Origin: Woeseiaceae bacterium
GTDB taxonomy: Bacteria > Pseudomonadota > Gammaproteobacteria > Steroidobacterales > Woeseiaceae
Assembly: GCA_024640315.1 (NCBI GenBank)
Contig: JAHEFF010000009.1
Coordinates: 1-64,000 of the forward strand
DNA: 64,000 nt
Reading direction: 5' to 3'
The notes beneath the pieces are model-generated. The model had not been told where the DNA came from. It made no database searches and saw only the letters and a program-made list of their open reading frames with translations. Both the position numbers and the translations under genes were made by a program. Shown here piece by piece: positions 1-9,122 of the stretch. Each line of letters begins with the position of its first letter. Within the stretch, counting starts at the first letter, position 1.

Positions 1-305
1 GTCACGTTTAGTTCAGGATTGTGCACCGCGATGCCCAATGCGAACGGCAGCGCACGCCCGTGCGTCGAGTGATAGGAGTCGACATTGACGTAACCGGCCG
101 CTCTGCCGCTACAGCCGATACCGGAGACGCAAACATGCCGGTCCTCGCCCAGGCCCGAGGCAGCGATGGCATGTGCATAGCCGTGAATGACCGTGCCGAT
201 GCCGCAGCCGGGACACAGTATGTGCGGCAACCGATCGGCCCGCAGCAGCTTGTCGATTGGATGAACCGTTGCTGCCGGGTGGATGACTTGTTCGCTGGCG
301 CTCAT
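1..305 (-). CDS. korB: 2-oxoacid:ferredoxin oxidoreductase beta subunit (partial, KorB-like)
   Basis: This is the N-terminal 101 residues of the thiamine-pyrophosphate subunit of a two-subunit 2-oxoacid:ferredoxin oxidoreductase, probably acting on 2-oxoglutarate. The rest lies beyond the left edge of the window. CPGCG at residues 31-35, GIGCSG at 62-67 and HGRALPFA at 82-89 are visible; these surround the [4Fe-4S] and TPP site in this family. The start codon ATG (303-305) overlaps the korA stop as ATGA, so the two subunits are translationally coupled. The 2-oxoglutarate assignment rests on the korA and ferredoxin neighbours; pyruvate or branched-chain keto acids cannot be excluded. Confidence 0.9.
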   Translation of the reverse strand, partial: MSASEQVIHPAATVHPIDKLLRADRLPHILCPGCGIGTVIHGYAHAIAASGLGEDRHVCVSGIGCSGRAAGYVNVDSYHSTHGRALPFALGIAVHNPELNV

Positions 306-1486
306 GATCGGATCAACTCCAGGATAGTTTCCGGTGCGGGCATCTCGCCGCCCGCGTGATTGAGACGCAATACCGGCAGGCTCGTCAGGCGTTCAACTTC
401 CCGTCGTAGCTGGCCGAGGTTGATTTCCGGCACAATGAATCGTTTTACCTTGCCGCGATCTATAAGCTCGCGAATTCTCGCCTCAGGGAACGGCCAGATC
501 GTGATCAGGCGCAGGTAACCGCACTTCAGACCTTCGCGGCGTGCCTCAATCACCGCCTGGCGCGCCGATCGGGCGGTGCAGCCGAAGGAAATGACCATGG
601 TGTCGGCGTCTTCGGTGTCGAATTCCTCATACATCACGATGTCGGCCGCGTTCAGGCGAATCTTGTCGACCAGCCTGTTGACCAGCTTGTTATGAGTTGG
701 CGCGTTCAACGCCGGGTAACCGCGCTCGTCGTGTGTCAGTCCGGTCATATGCACCTTGTAGCCATCGCCGGCATGGGCGATCGGCGGCACCATGTCCTCG
801 TCCGGTTTGTAGCTCAGGAAAATCTCTTCGCCGGGCGCATGCCCCGGACCTTTTCTTGGCGTATGCGGTATGTCTTTGGCATCAGGTATGACAACGCGTT
901 CGGCCATATGGCCGACCACTTCGTCCATCATGATGAAAACCGGTACGCGATACTGATCGGCGGCATTGAATGCCCGGATCGTGAGGTCGAAGCACTCCTG
1001 GGGCGATGAGGGGCAATAGGCAATGATGCCGTAGTCGCCGTGGGATCCCCAGCGTGCCTGCAAGATGTCGGACTGGCCCACCATGGTGGGCAGTCCCGTC
1101 GATGGTGACGCTCTCTGCACGTCAGCAATGACGATCGGCAACTCCATCATTGCAGCCAGGCCGATGTTCTCCATCATCAGGCTGAATCCAGGTCCGGACG
1201 TGGCCGTGAAACTGCGCGCGCCAGCGGCTGACGCACCGATAATTGCCGCGATACTGCCGAGCTCATCTTCCATCTGGACGAATCGGCCACCAATCGGCGG
1301 CAATCTTGCGGCGATGTGCTCCGCGATTTCCGTTGAAGGTGTAATCGGATAACCGCCGAAGAAGTCCATACCTGCGGCCAGTGCGCCTTCTGCGCAAGCG
1401 TGATCACCCAGCATGAAGTGATCCCCTGTTCGGACACGCGGCTCGAAGCCCTCGATATCGTCTTTCTTTGCGGCGTCACCCGGCAC
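302..1486 (-). CDS. korA: 2-oxoacid:ferredoxin oxidoreductase alpha subunit (KorA-like)
   Basis: This is the alpha subunit (394 aa) that pairs with KorB to decarboxylate a 2-oxoacid oxidatively with CoA, giving acyl-CoA and reduced ferredoxin. The family signature YPITPSTE is at residues 46-53, and a pyrimidine-binding-like domain follows. I chose the GTG at 1486 because a strong Shine-Dalgarno sequence, GGAAGGAGAAACCA, precedes it directly. A longer ORF begins at 1528, but it would overlap the ferredoxin gene by more than 50 bases. The chosen start overlaps the ferredoxin stop by 11 bases, and the stop overlaps the korB start. The 2-oxoglutarate substrate is inferred from subunit type and operon order. 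Confidence 0.9.
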   Translation of the reverse strand: MPGDAAKKDDIEGFEPRVRTGDHFMLGDHACAEGALAAGMDFFGGYPITPSTEIAEHIAARLPPIGGRFVQMEDELGSIAAIIGASAAGARSFTATSGPGFSLMMENIGLAAMMELPIVIADVQRASPSTGLPTMVGQSDILQARWGSHGDYGIIAYCPSSPQECFDLTIRAFNAADQYRVPVFIMMDEVVGHMAERVVIPDAKDIPHTPRKGPGHAPGEEIFLSYKPDEDMVPPIAHAGDGYKVHMTGLTHDERGYPALNAPTHNKLVNRLVDKIRLNAADIVMYEEFDTEDADTMVISFGCTARSARQAVIEARREGLKCGYLRLITIWPFPEARIRELIDRGKVKRFIVPEINLGQLRREVERLTSLPVLRLNHAGGEMPAPETILELIRS

Positions 1487-1781
1487 TGGTTTCTCCTTCC
1501 TCTGATATATCGGTCGTAAAGATGGCAAGTTCCGGGCAGATCAGGTCGCAAAACTTGCAGTGGACGCAGGAGTTTTCCTTGCCCGCCGCGACGATCGGGA
1601 AATGATAGCCCTTAACGTTTGTCTCCTCCGCATATTCGAGGACCTGGGTCGGACAGTAGGTGATGCAAAAATTACACTGCTTGCAGCGTTCGGCGATGAT
1701 ATGCACACGGCCGACCGGTACCTGCGCAGATGCGAGGTCCATGGGTTGACGCACGGTATTCTTTGGTATTTCAGACAACAA
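1476..1781 (-). CDS. 2x[4Fe-4S] ferredoxin-type subunit of the Kor complex
   Basis: This is a 101-residue ferredoxin with two classical CxxCxxCxxxCP motifs (Cys 33, 36, 39, 43 and 72, 75, 78, 82), so it can carry two [4Fe-4S] clusters. As the first gene of the ferredoxin-korA-korB unit it is probably the electron-transfer (KorD/delta-type) subunit or the direct acceptor. Translation seems to begin at a TTG (1781 or 1778), with GGAG at 1786-1789 at a suitable distance; an ATG at 1742 has no good ribosome binding site. It overlaps korA by 11 bases. Confidence 0.88.
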   Translation of the reverse strand: MLSEIPKNTVRQPMDLASAQVPVGRVHIIAERCKQCNFCITYCPTQVLEYAEETNVKGYHFPIVAAGKENSCVHCKFCDLICPELAIFTTDISEEGETSAG

Positions 1782-1819
1782 CGAGCTCCAGGCTGTCCAA
1801 CGCTGATTTTAGTCCATAA

Positions 1820-1853
1820 TGGCCGTTAGCTGACGCTATTCGGTCAGTGGCCA
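1820..1853. promoter_or_regulatory. Interrupted inverted repeat in the shared kor/rnf promoter region
   Basis: TGGCC (1820-1824) and CTGAC (1830-1834) are matched by GTCAG (1843-1847) and GGCCA (1849-1853), giving a stem with one asymmetric bulge. It sits in the 158-base gap between the divergent ferredoxin-kor and rnf-nifJ operons, so it could be an operator for a dimeric regulator. No regulator gene lies nearby and function is inferred only from position and symmetry. Confidence 0.35.
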
Positions 1854-1880
1854 CAATGCAGTACGGGCTTTCCACAATGC
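1851..1880. promoter_or_regulatory. Direct repeat CCACAATGC x2, 21-base period
   Basis: The nonamer CCACAATGC occurs at 1851-1859 and again at 1872-1880. The 21-base period is two helical turns, so both copies face the same side of the DNA. They lie upstream of rnfB and behind the divergent ferredoxin gene. A tandem binding site for an activator or repressor of the redox genes is plausible, but it is unproven. Confidence 0.4.
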
Positions 1881-1939
1881 GGGCATCAGGGGGTGCCCAC
1901 TAGAATCAGTCCGATCAGACAGGGGGCGAGGACAATCGC

Positions 1940-2800
1940 ATGTCAATTGCCGTATTGACGCTGGCAGCGCTTAGCTTCCTGTTTGCCTCCCTTTTGGTGC
2001 TGGCACACAGGAAACTGCATGTCGACGAAGATCCGCGCATCGACGCGGCCCACCAGATGTTGCCCGGCACCAATTGCGGCGCCTGCGGCTTCCCCGGCTG
2101 CCTGGGTCTGGCGGAGGCGATGGTCAGCGGGTCCGCACTCCCGGGAAAATGCACCGTCATGAACGAGGATGAGCGCGAGGACGTCGCGCAATTCCTTGGC
2201 GTCGACGCCGGAGCAGAGGAGAAAGTGGTGGCCAGGCTTGCCTGTGCGGGTGGCACCAACGTTGCCCGCAACCGCGCCCGCTATGAAGGTCTGGAATCCT
2301 GCCGTGCGGCGACCCTCGTCGCCGGAGGCGGAAAGGCTTGTTTCTGGGGGTGCCTGGGCCTGGGCGATTGCGAGGTCGTTTGCGATCTCGATGCCATCTA
2401 CATGGACGACCACAATCTACCGGTCGTCATCGAAGATGCCTGTACCGCCTGCGGCGATTGCGTCGACGCCTGCCCCAAGGACCTCTTCTCGCTGCACCCG
2501 GTTAGCCACCATTTGTGGGTCGCCTGCAAAAACCTGGAAAAGGGCGATGCGGTGCTCGCGGATTGCGAAGTCGCCTGCGATGCCTGCGGCAAATGCGCAG
2601 TCGATGCGCCGGCTGGCGTCATCTCGATGGTCGATAACCTGCCGGTCATCGATTACAGCAGGAATCACAATGTGCGCAAAGCCATCGAGCGGTGCCCGAC
2701 CGGGGCCATCGTATGGTTCGAAAAGGACAAGGGACCGGTGGCCGGCCGTGCGGCACCGAAAGTCATTCGCCAGCGTTCACGGCAAAGCTCTCCAACTTGA
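1940..2800 (+). CDS. rnfB: Rnf complex subunit RnfB (extended, polyferredoxin type)
   Basis: RnfB is the iron-sulfur entry subunit of the Rnf ferredoxin:NAD oxidoreductase. This 286-residue protein has one N-terminal membrane helix (about 2-22) and the RnfB-type cluster NCGACGFPGC with Cys 46, 49, 54 and 71. A Cys-rich stretch (134, 138, 144, 148) and a full 4Fe-4S motif (168, 171, 174, 178) follow. A second ferredoxin-like site has Cys 213, 216 and 219, with a distant CP at 252-253. It is much longer than the roughly 190-residue enterobacterial RnfB and closer to the longer clostridial type. It starts the operon; GAGG at about 1927 precedes the ATG. Confidence 0.93.
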   Translation: MSIAVLTLAALSFLFASLLVLAHRKLHVDEDPRIDAAHQMLPGTNCGACGFPGCLGLAEAMVSGSALPGKCTVMNEDEREDVAQFLGVDAGAEEKVVARLACAGGTNVARNRARYEGLESCRAATLVAGGGKACFWGCLGLGDCEVVCDLDAIYMDDHNLPVVIEDACTACGDCVDACPKDLFSLHPVSHHLWVACKNLEKGDAVLADCEVACDACGKCAVDAPAGVISMVDNLPVIDYSRNHNVRKAIERCPTGAIVWFEKDKGPVAGRAAPKVIRQRSRQSSPT

Positions 2801-2815
2801 TAAGCAGAATTCTTT

Positions 2816-5800
2816 ATGATGAAGAAAAAAGAGATCTACAGGTACCCCGGCGTTCGAGCTGCCATGGACGGCAACACTGCCGCAATCATGTGCGAGCGCG
2901 AGTCCACTGATGGCGCCGGTGCCTATCCAATCACGCCGTCCACCCAGATGGGCGAATACTGGGCGGAAGCCACGGCGGCGGGTCACATCAATATTTCCGG
3001 TCGACCACTGATATTCATCGAGCCGGAGGGAGAGCATGCTGCGGCCGCGGTGACTGCCGGCCTTTCGATGACCGGCCTGCGGGCGACGAATTTTTCTTCC
3101 GGGCAGGGTATCGCCTATATGCATGAGTCGCTATACGCTGCCGTTGGCAAGCGCCTGACCTATGTACTGAATATGGGCTGCCGTGCGATGACGAAGGCGA
3201 CGCTAAACGTACATGCCGGCCATGACGATTATCACTGCGTGGACGATACCGGGTTCTTCCAGGTGTTTGCCAAGAATGCGCAGCACGTCGCCGACCTCAA
3301 CATCATTGCGCATCGAATTGCCGAACTCGCGCTGACTCCCGGCATTGTGGGTCAGGACGGTTTCCTCACGACTCACCTGATCGAATCCCTGATGATTCCC
3401 GAGCGTGAGCTGATCGCGGAGTACCTTGGCACACCGGACGAAATCATCGATACGCCGACGCCCGCACAAAAGATCATCTACGGCGATAAACGCCGCCGGA
3501 TTCCCGAGCTCTGGACCGTCGATGACCCGATGATGGCCGGAGTCGTGCAAAACCAGGATTCCTACATGCAAAGCGTTGCAGCGCAGCGGCCGTACTTTTT
3601 TGACCATGTACAGCCACTCGCCGAGCAGGCGCTTGAAGAATTCCATGCCCTGACGGGTCGGCGCTATGAGCGCGTAATGACCTATCGCTGTGATGACGCC
3701 GACTACCTGATCCTGGGGCAGGGCAGTCTTGTGCCTACGGCCGAAGCCGTCGCGGATTACATGCGCAAGGAACGCGGTATCAAGGTTGGCGTCGTCAACC
3801 TGGTGATGTTCCGGCCGTTTCCAGGTGACCTGATCACCCGGATACTTAAGGGTAAGAAAGGCGTAGCGGTGCTCGAGCGCACCGATCAGCCCCTGGCCGC
3901 CGATTTGCCGCTGATTCGGGAAATCCGCGCCGTGCTGAGCAAGAGCCTGGAAAACGGCCGCAGCAAAAACGATCCCGCGTATCCCGAACTCGCAACCTAT
4001 ACGTCAATGAAAGACATGCCCGAGCTGTTTTCCGGCTCCTTCGGCCTGGGCAGCCGCGACCTGCAGCCGGAAGGCGTTGTGGCTGCAGTCGAAAACATGC
4101 TGCCCGATGGCAAAAAGAAACGAATGTTCTACCTGTCGATCGATTTTGTACGCCAGTCGATGATGACGCCGAAGCAGGAAATTTATCAGCAATCCGTCAT
4201 GGATGCGTATCCGGATGTCGCGAATCTTGCGCTGCGTGGCAGCGAAAACCCGAACCTGATGCCCGAGGGTAGCATCACCGTCCGGATGCACTCTGTCGGG
4301 GGTTGGGGTGCGATCACTACCGGCAAGAATCTTGCGCTGACGCTTTTCGACCTGCTCGGTTATCACGTAAAGGCGAATCCGAAGTACGGCTCCGAAAAGA
4401 AGGGTCAGCCAACCAGTTATTACCTTTCCGCCGCTCCCGAGCCCATCCGCATCAATTGCGAGTTTCACTTTGTCGACGTCGTACTTTCGCCGGACCCGAA
4501 TGTATTTGGCCACACTAACGCAGTCGCGGGACTGAACAAAGGAGGCGTCCTGGTATTGCAGAGCGACGCAAAATCAACGGACGAATTCTGGCAATCGATT
4601 CCTGAACGCTATCGCAAGACCATTATCGATAATGACATTCGCGTCTTCTATCTCGACGCTTTCAAGATCGCGCGTGACGAAGCAACCGATCCGGAGCTGC
4701 AACTCCGCATGCAGGGCATTGCATTCCAGGGCGCGTTTTTCGCGACTTCTCCGCTACTTGAAAAGCATGGGCTGACTGAAGCGCAGTTACTTGACGCCAT
4801 TCGGGATCAGTTGCAGCACAAGTTTGGCTCGAAAGGCGCCCGTGTAGTCGAAGACAACATGCGGGTCGTGCGTCGGGGCTTCGGCGAGATAACGGAAGTC
4901 ACCGTCAAGGAAATCGGTGATGACAAGGGCAAGGGCAATGCGCCGCTGCCCGTTCCCGTCATGGTGAAGCGCGAACCGCAATCAACGTCTGCTTCTTCGG
5001 ATATTCATCGTTTCTGGGCACAGACAGGCAGCATGTACGCCACGGGCCAGGGCGATTCCGTGCCAGCCGACCCCTTCATGAGCATGTCGCTGATGCCTGC
5101 TGTGTCATCGCATTTCCGTGATATGACATCGATACGCTTCGAGCATCCCGAGTTCATTCCAGAGAACTGTACGGGGTGTGGTGATTGCTACACAATTTGC
5201 CCGGATACGGCGATTCCCGGTCTCGTTAATGAGCCAGGCCAGGTTCTCGATACCGTTGTCAATCGGCTCAGGAAAGCCGGTAAGTCGACGGAGCATCTGC
5301 CCCGTGCCGTGCGGCAGATGGATATGAAGCTGAAGAAGCTGCTGGCGGCCGCGAACGAAACCGATCCGGTCGACTCAATCATCGAAGATGCGATCGAGGC
5401 TACGCTCGTCGATTCCGATCTGGCGGACAACGACAAGGAGCAACTTAAGAAAGAATTTGACGACTTTCGTGAAGAACTGGGCGATTTCAAGTTCGCTCTT
5501 TGCAGGCCGTATTTCACGTTGCCGGAGAAGAAACAGGCCGGTAACGGCGGCTTGTTGAGCATTACGATTGATCCCTACACCTGCAAAGGCTGTATGGAGT
5601 GTGTGGAGGTGTGCAATGACGACGCCCTGCGGCCGGTGACGCAGTCTAAAGAGTCGGTTCAGTCACTGCGCAAGAACTGGGAGTTCTGGCTCGACCTGCC
5701 CAATACAGCCGAAAAATATATCCGCGTTGATGATCTCGAGGAGGGCATAGGAGCGCTCGAAACCATCCTGCTGAACAAGGACGCGTACCTGCCATTTGCA

Positions 5801-7774
5801 AGCGGCGATGGTGCGTGCCTCGGATGTTCGGAAAAAACTGTCGTTCACCTTTTCGTTGCGACTGTCGAATCACTGATGCAACCGAGGGTGAAGAAACACC
5901 TTGCGCAAATCGACGAGTTGATCGGGAAACTGAAGAAACACGTCCAGGAAAAACTCGTCGGTGAGATAGACGTCGGCGACGCCGCGGAGATGGCGGCTGT
6001 GCTCGGCGAAGCAGGTGACGGCGACCTTACGCTGGCGAAGATCGCCGATACGATTGAAAAGACACACGAGGCAGAACCCATCGATCGCGACTGGCTGAAG
6101 CACGTCACAGACCTGATCGCAAAACTCAATGACCTGAAGTGGCGCTACGAGAACGGCACGACCGGCAAGGGGCGGTCCAGCATGGGCATTATCAACGCCA
6201 CCGGTTGCACATCGGTCTGGGGCAGCACTTACCCGTTCAACCCGTACCCGTTCCCATGGGCTAATCACCTGTTCCAGGACACTACCTCGATGGCGTTGGG
6301 TGTTTTCGAGGGCCATATGGCGAAAATGGCGGATGGTTTCAGATCGATCCGGCGCGCCGAGGACCTGCTCAAAGGGCAGTACGATCCGGAAGGCCGGGAG
6401 GACAAGTATCTTTATTTCAACTGGCAGGATTTTACGGACGATGAATATCACCTTTGCCCGCCGGTCGTTGCCATCGGCGGTGACGGAGCGATGTACGACA
6501 TCGGCTTCCAGAACCTGTCGCGAGCCATGATGTCGGGCAAGCCGATCAAGGTGCTTGTTGTCGATACCCAGGTTTACTCGAATACCGGTGGCCAGGCATG
6601 TACTTCCGGTTTCTTCGGCCAGATTTCTGACATGGCTCAGTTCGGCAAAGCGCACAAAGGCAAGGAGGAGGCGCGCAAAGAGATCGGCCTGATCGCCATG
6701 GCCCATCGTACGACCTACTTCATGCAGTCGACGATGGCGAATTCCAATCATATGATCGAAGGATTCGTCCAGGGATTGATGTCCCGGCGGCCGGCATTAT
6801 TCAATCTGTATACGTCCTGTCAGCCTGAACATGGCATTGGTGACGACATGGGCCATCACCAGGCGAAGCTTGCCGTTGAATCGCGTGCATATCCGCTATT
6901 CCGTTATGACCCGGACAAGGGCAGCACGGTTGCCGAGTGCCTCGACCTCGATGGTAACCCGTCGGTTGACCTCGACTGGCCGGTGACAAAAATCAACTAC
7001 ACGGAGCGGGGTCGGCAGAAGCAAATGGAGATTCCGACGACCTTCGTCGACTTCGCCGTGACCGAGACGCGTTTCCGGAAACATTTCCGCAAGGTGCCGC
7101 GAGACGCGTGGCATGAGGACATGATGCTGGTCAGCGATTACCTCGATCTCGATGAGGATGATCGCGAAGATAAAGTACCGTACGTCTGGGCGCTCGATGC
7201 CAAGCAGGAACTCAGTCGGTTACTGGTCGCCGAACCGATGGTCAAGTCAGCCGCAGAACGGCGCGACTTCTGGATCATGCTGCGTGCGCTCGCGGAATCA
7301 GAGGACGAGGTCGCAGTCGACGACGTGCAACTGGAGTCCCGGATTCGGCAGGAAGTCGTGCAGAAAATCGCTTCCGGTCTGATGGGTCTTGTCAGTGGCA
7401 ATCAGGCGTTGGATCTGAACGCAATTCTGGATACGGATATTCCTGCGCCAGTGGCCGACGCACCGCCAACACTTACCGCCGTCGAAACGCCGGCGCCCGT
7501 GGCTGCGGAAGCGGCGAGCGGCGAGTACATGGCTCCCTGGATCGAAACCGAAGAATGTACGGCCTGCGATGAGTGCATCATGATCAATCCGCAAATTTTT
7601 GAGTACAACGCCGACAAGAAGGCGTACATCAAAAACCCGGATGGCGGCCCCTATCGTGATCTCGTCAAGTCGGCAGAAAAGTGTACGGCTCAGATCATTC
7701 ATCCCGGACTGCCGCGCGATCGCAGTGCGAAGGACATCGGCAAGTGGATCAAACGCGGCGAAAAATTTAACTAG
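2816..7774 (+). CDS. nifJ: Enlarged pyruvate:ferredoxin (flavodoxin) oxidoreductase with fused C-terminal ferredoxin
   Basis: This is a single-chain pyruvate:ferredoxin oxidoreductase, which converts pyruvate and CoA to acetyl-CoA, CO2 and low-potential electrons. Visible in order are the YPITPSTQMGEYW region (about 36), the gamma domain (about 490-600), two 4Fe-4S motifs (Cys 785, 788, 791, 795 and 923, 926, 929, 933), GACLGCSEK with Cys 1001 and 1004, and the TPP motif GGDGAMYDIG at about 1221. At 1652 residues it is roughly 450 longer than usual NifJ. The excess is a charged helical insert between the clusters (about 812-915), another of about 100 residues after Cys 1004, and an Ala/Pro linker leading to a mono-cluster ferredoxin (Cys 1581, 1584, 1587, 1623). 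It sits inside the rnf operon, 15 bases after rnfB and 1 base before rnfC. Confidence 0.92.
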   Translation: MMKKKEIYRYPGVRAAMDGNTAAIMCERESTDGAGAYPITPSTQMGEYWAEATAAGHINISGRPLIFIEPEGEHAAAAVTAGLSMTGLRATNFSSGQGIAYMHESLYAAVGKRLTYVLNMGCRAMTKATLNVHAGHDDYHCVDDTGFFQVFAKNAQHVADLNIIAHRIAELALTPGIVGQDGFLTTHLIESLMIPERELIAEYLGTPDEIIDTPTPAQKIIYGDKRRRIPELWTVDDPMMAGVVQNQDSYMQSVAAQRPYFFDHVQPLAEQALEEFHALTGRRYERVMTYRCDDADYLILGQGSLVPTAEAVADYMRKERGIKVGVVNLVMFRPFPGDLITRILKGKKGVAVLERTDQPLAADLPLIREIRAVLSKSLENGRSKNDPAYPELATYTSMKDMPELFSGSFGLGSRDLQPEGVVAAVENMLPDGKKKRMFYLSIDFVRQSMMTPKQEIYQQSVMDAYPDVANLALRGSENPNLMPEGSITVRMHSVGGWGAITTGKNLALTLFDLLGYHVKANPKYGSEKKGQPTSYYLSAAPEPIRINCEFHFVDVVLSPDPNVFGHTNAVAGLNKGGVLVLQSDAKSTDEFWQSIPERYRKTIIDNDIRVFYLDAFKIARDEATDPELQLRMQGIAFQGAFFATSPLLEKHGLTEAQLLDAIRDQLQHKFGSKGARVVEDNMRVVRRGFGEITEVTVKEIGDDKGKGNAPLPVPVMVKREPQSTSASSDIHRFWAQTGSMYATGQGDSVPADPFMSMSLMPAVSSHFRDMTSIRFEHPEFIPENCTGCGDCYTICPDTAIPGLVNEPGQVLDTVVNRLRKAGKSTEHLPRAVRQMDMKLKKLLAAANETDPVDSIIEDAIEATLVDSDLADNDKEQLKKEFDDFREELGDFKFALCRPYFTLPEKKQAGNGGLLSITIDPYTCKGCMECVEVCNDDALRPVTQSKESVQSLRKNWEFWLDLPNTAEKYIRVDDLEEGIGALETILLNKDAYLPFASGDGACLGCSEKTVVHLFVATVESLMQPRVKKHLAQIDELIGKLKKHVQEKLVGEIDVGDAAEMAAVLGEAGDGDLTLAKIADTIEKTHEAEPIDRDWLKHVTDLIAKLNDLKWRYENGTTGKGRSSMGIINATGCTSVWGSTYPFNPYPFPWANHLFQDTTSMALGVFEGHMAKMADGFRSIRRAEDLLKGQYDPEGREDKYLYFNWQDFTDDEYHLCPPVVAIGGDGAMYDIGFQNLSRAMMSGKPIKVLVVDTQVYSNTGGQACTSGFFGQISDMAQFGKAHKGKEEARKEIGLIAMAHRTTYFMQSTMANSNHMIEGFVQGLMSRRPALFNLYTSCQPEHGIGDDMGHHQAKLAVESRAYPLFRYDPDKGSTVAECLDLDGNPSVDLDWPVTKINYTERGRQKQMEIPTTFVDFAVTETRFRKHFRKVPRDAWHEDMMLVSDYLDLDEDDREDKVPYVWALDAKQELSRLLVAEPMVKSAAERRDFWIMLRALAESEDEVAVDDVQLESRIRQEVVQKIASGLMGLVSGNQALDLNAILDTDIPAPVADAPPTLTAVETPAPVAAEAASGEYMAPWIETEECTACDECIMINPQIFEYNADKKAYIKNPDGGPYRDLVKSAEKCTAQIIHPGLPRDRSAKDIGKWIKRGEKFN

Positions 7775-7775
7775 T

Positions 7776-9122
7776 ATGTTGGGTCTCGCTCACAATGACT
7801 CGTTCAGCCACGGCATTCATCCGCCGGAGATGAAGGATGAGACGAGCCATCTTTCAATACGCCGTTTTCCCTTTGCGCCGTTGTTGATCGTTCCGCTGAG
7901 CCAGCACCTTGGCAAACCGGCGGTGCCCGTCGTACGGGCTGGCCAGGAAATTGTGCGCGGCCAGGTTATCGCGGAGGCGGATGGTTTTGTTTCGGTGAAT
8001 ATGCACGCGCCGGCGTCGGGTATCGTAAAGAAGATCGCCCTGGCGCCCGGTATCGGCGGCAACATGCTCGAGAGTGTCTACATTGAACCGTACCCGGCTT
8101 CCTCCCAGGAAGTGCAGGATGGAGAGCCGTGCGATCTCGATACCGCTTCCGCAGACGATATTATTGGCGCCATTCAGCGTGCCGGTATCGTGGGGCTGGG
8201 TGGCGCCGCGTTTCCCACACACGTCAAACTCAAACCGCCCGAGGGCAAGCGTCTCGACACGCTGATTATCAATGGCGTCGAGTGTGAGCCCTACCTGACC
8301 ACCGATCATCGTGTCATGCTGGAACAAACGGCCGATATATTTAATGGAATCAGATACTTATTGAAGGCAACAGGCGCTGCCGAGTCACTCATTGCCATCG
8401 AGGGCAACAAGTCGGATGCCGCAAGAAAGCTGCATGATGAATGCCCGTCAGACCTGCCGGTCAGTATCCGAGTGTGTCCGGTGAAGTACCCGCAAGGCGC
8501 CGAGAAGATGGTGATCCGTTCGTTGTTGAAGCGGGAGATTCCGTCGGGGGGTCTGCCGGCGGACGTCGGCGCAATTTGCGTGAATGTGGCAACCACCGCC
8601 GAAATTGGCCGTTTGCTTCCGCGAGGTCACGGCATTCAGGAACGCGTCATCACTATCGGTGGTCCCGGCGTCAAAAGGAAGGGCAACTACCGCATTCCGG
8701 TCGGCACCACGGTTCGCTTCGCGCTGGAAGAAGCCGGCGCAGCGAAAGACATCTCGCGTGTCTTTCTTGGCGGGCCAATGATGGGGCCGTCTGTCTCAAA
8801 CCTGGACATACCGATAACGAAGGGGACGTCCGGAATTACGGCCTTCACAACCGTGCAAATCAACGAGGCAACCGGGCATCAAAAAATTTACCCGTGTATC
8901 CATTGCGCGCGTTGTGTCGAGGCCTGCCCGTTATTCCTCAACCCGTCACAACTCGGTATCCTGGCGAAGAACGAAGAATATGATCGCATGGTGGAAGACT
9001 ATCACCTGATGGACTGCTTCGAGTGCGGGGCCTGTTCCTATGTTTGCCCGTCGCATATTCCGCTCGTCCAGTACTTCCGCCTGTCAAAGAAAATGATCAG
9101 AAAGCTGGGCGCTGCCCAATGA
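7776..9122 (+). CDS. rnfC: Rnf complex subunit RnfC
   Basis: RnfC is the peripheral subunit that binds NADH and FMN and exchanges electrons with RnfB. The protein has 448 residues with the short C-terminus seen outside enterobacteria. An N-terminal barrel-sandwich region precedes the SLBB/NADH-binding core. Two 4Fe-4S motifs follow, CIHCARCVEACP at 374-385 and CFECGACSYVCP at 414-425. I chose the ATG at 7776, directly after the nifJ stop, since the open frame upstream lies inside nifJ and shows no homology. The stop overlaps the rnfD start as ATGA. Confidence 0.95.
   Translation: MLGLAHNDSFSHGIHPPEMKDETSHLSIRRFPFAPLLIVPLSQHLGKPAVPVVRAGQEIVRGQVIAEADGFVSVNMHAPASGIVKKIALAPGIGGNMLESVYIEPYPASSQEVQDGEPCDLDTASADDIIGAIQRAGIVGLGGAAFPTHVKLKPPEGKRLDTLIINGVECEPYLTTDHRVMLEQTADIFNGIRYLLKATGAAESLIAIEGNKSDAARKLHDECPSDLPVSIRVCPVKYPQGAEKMVIRSLLKREIPSGGLPADVGAICVNVATTAEIGRLLPRGHGIQERVITIGGPGVKRKGNYRIPVGTTVRFALEEAGAAKDISRVFLGGPMMGPSVSNLDIPITKGTSGITAFTTVQINEATGHQKIYPCIHCARCVEACPLFLNPSQLGILAKNEEYDRMVEDYHLMDCFECGACSYVCPSHIPLVQYFRLSKKMIRKLGAAQ

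Noticed and set aside
5870..6751. Long open frame of 293 codons on the minus strand inside nifJ
   Set aside because: It is antisense to the conserved TPP domain and its protein is a Arg/His/Leu-rich shadow without any motif.
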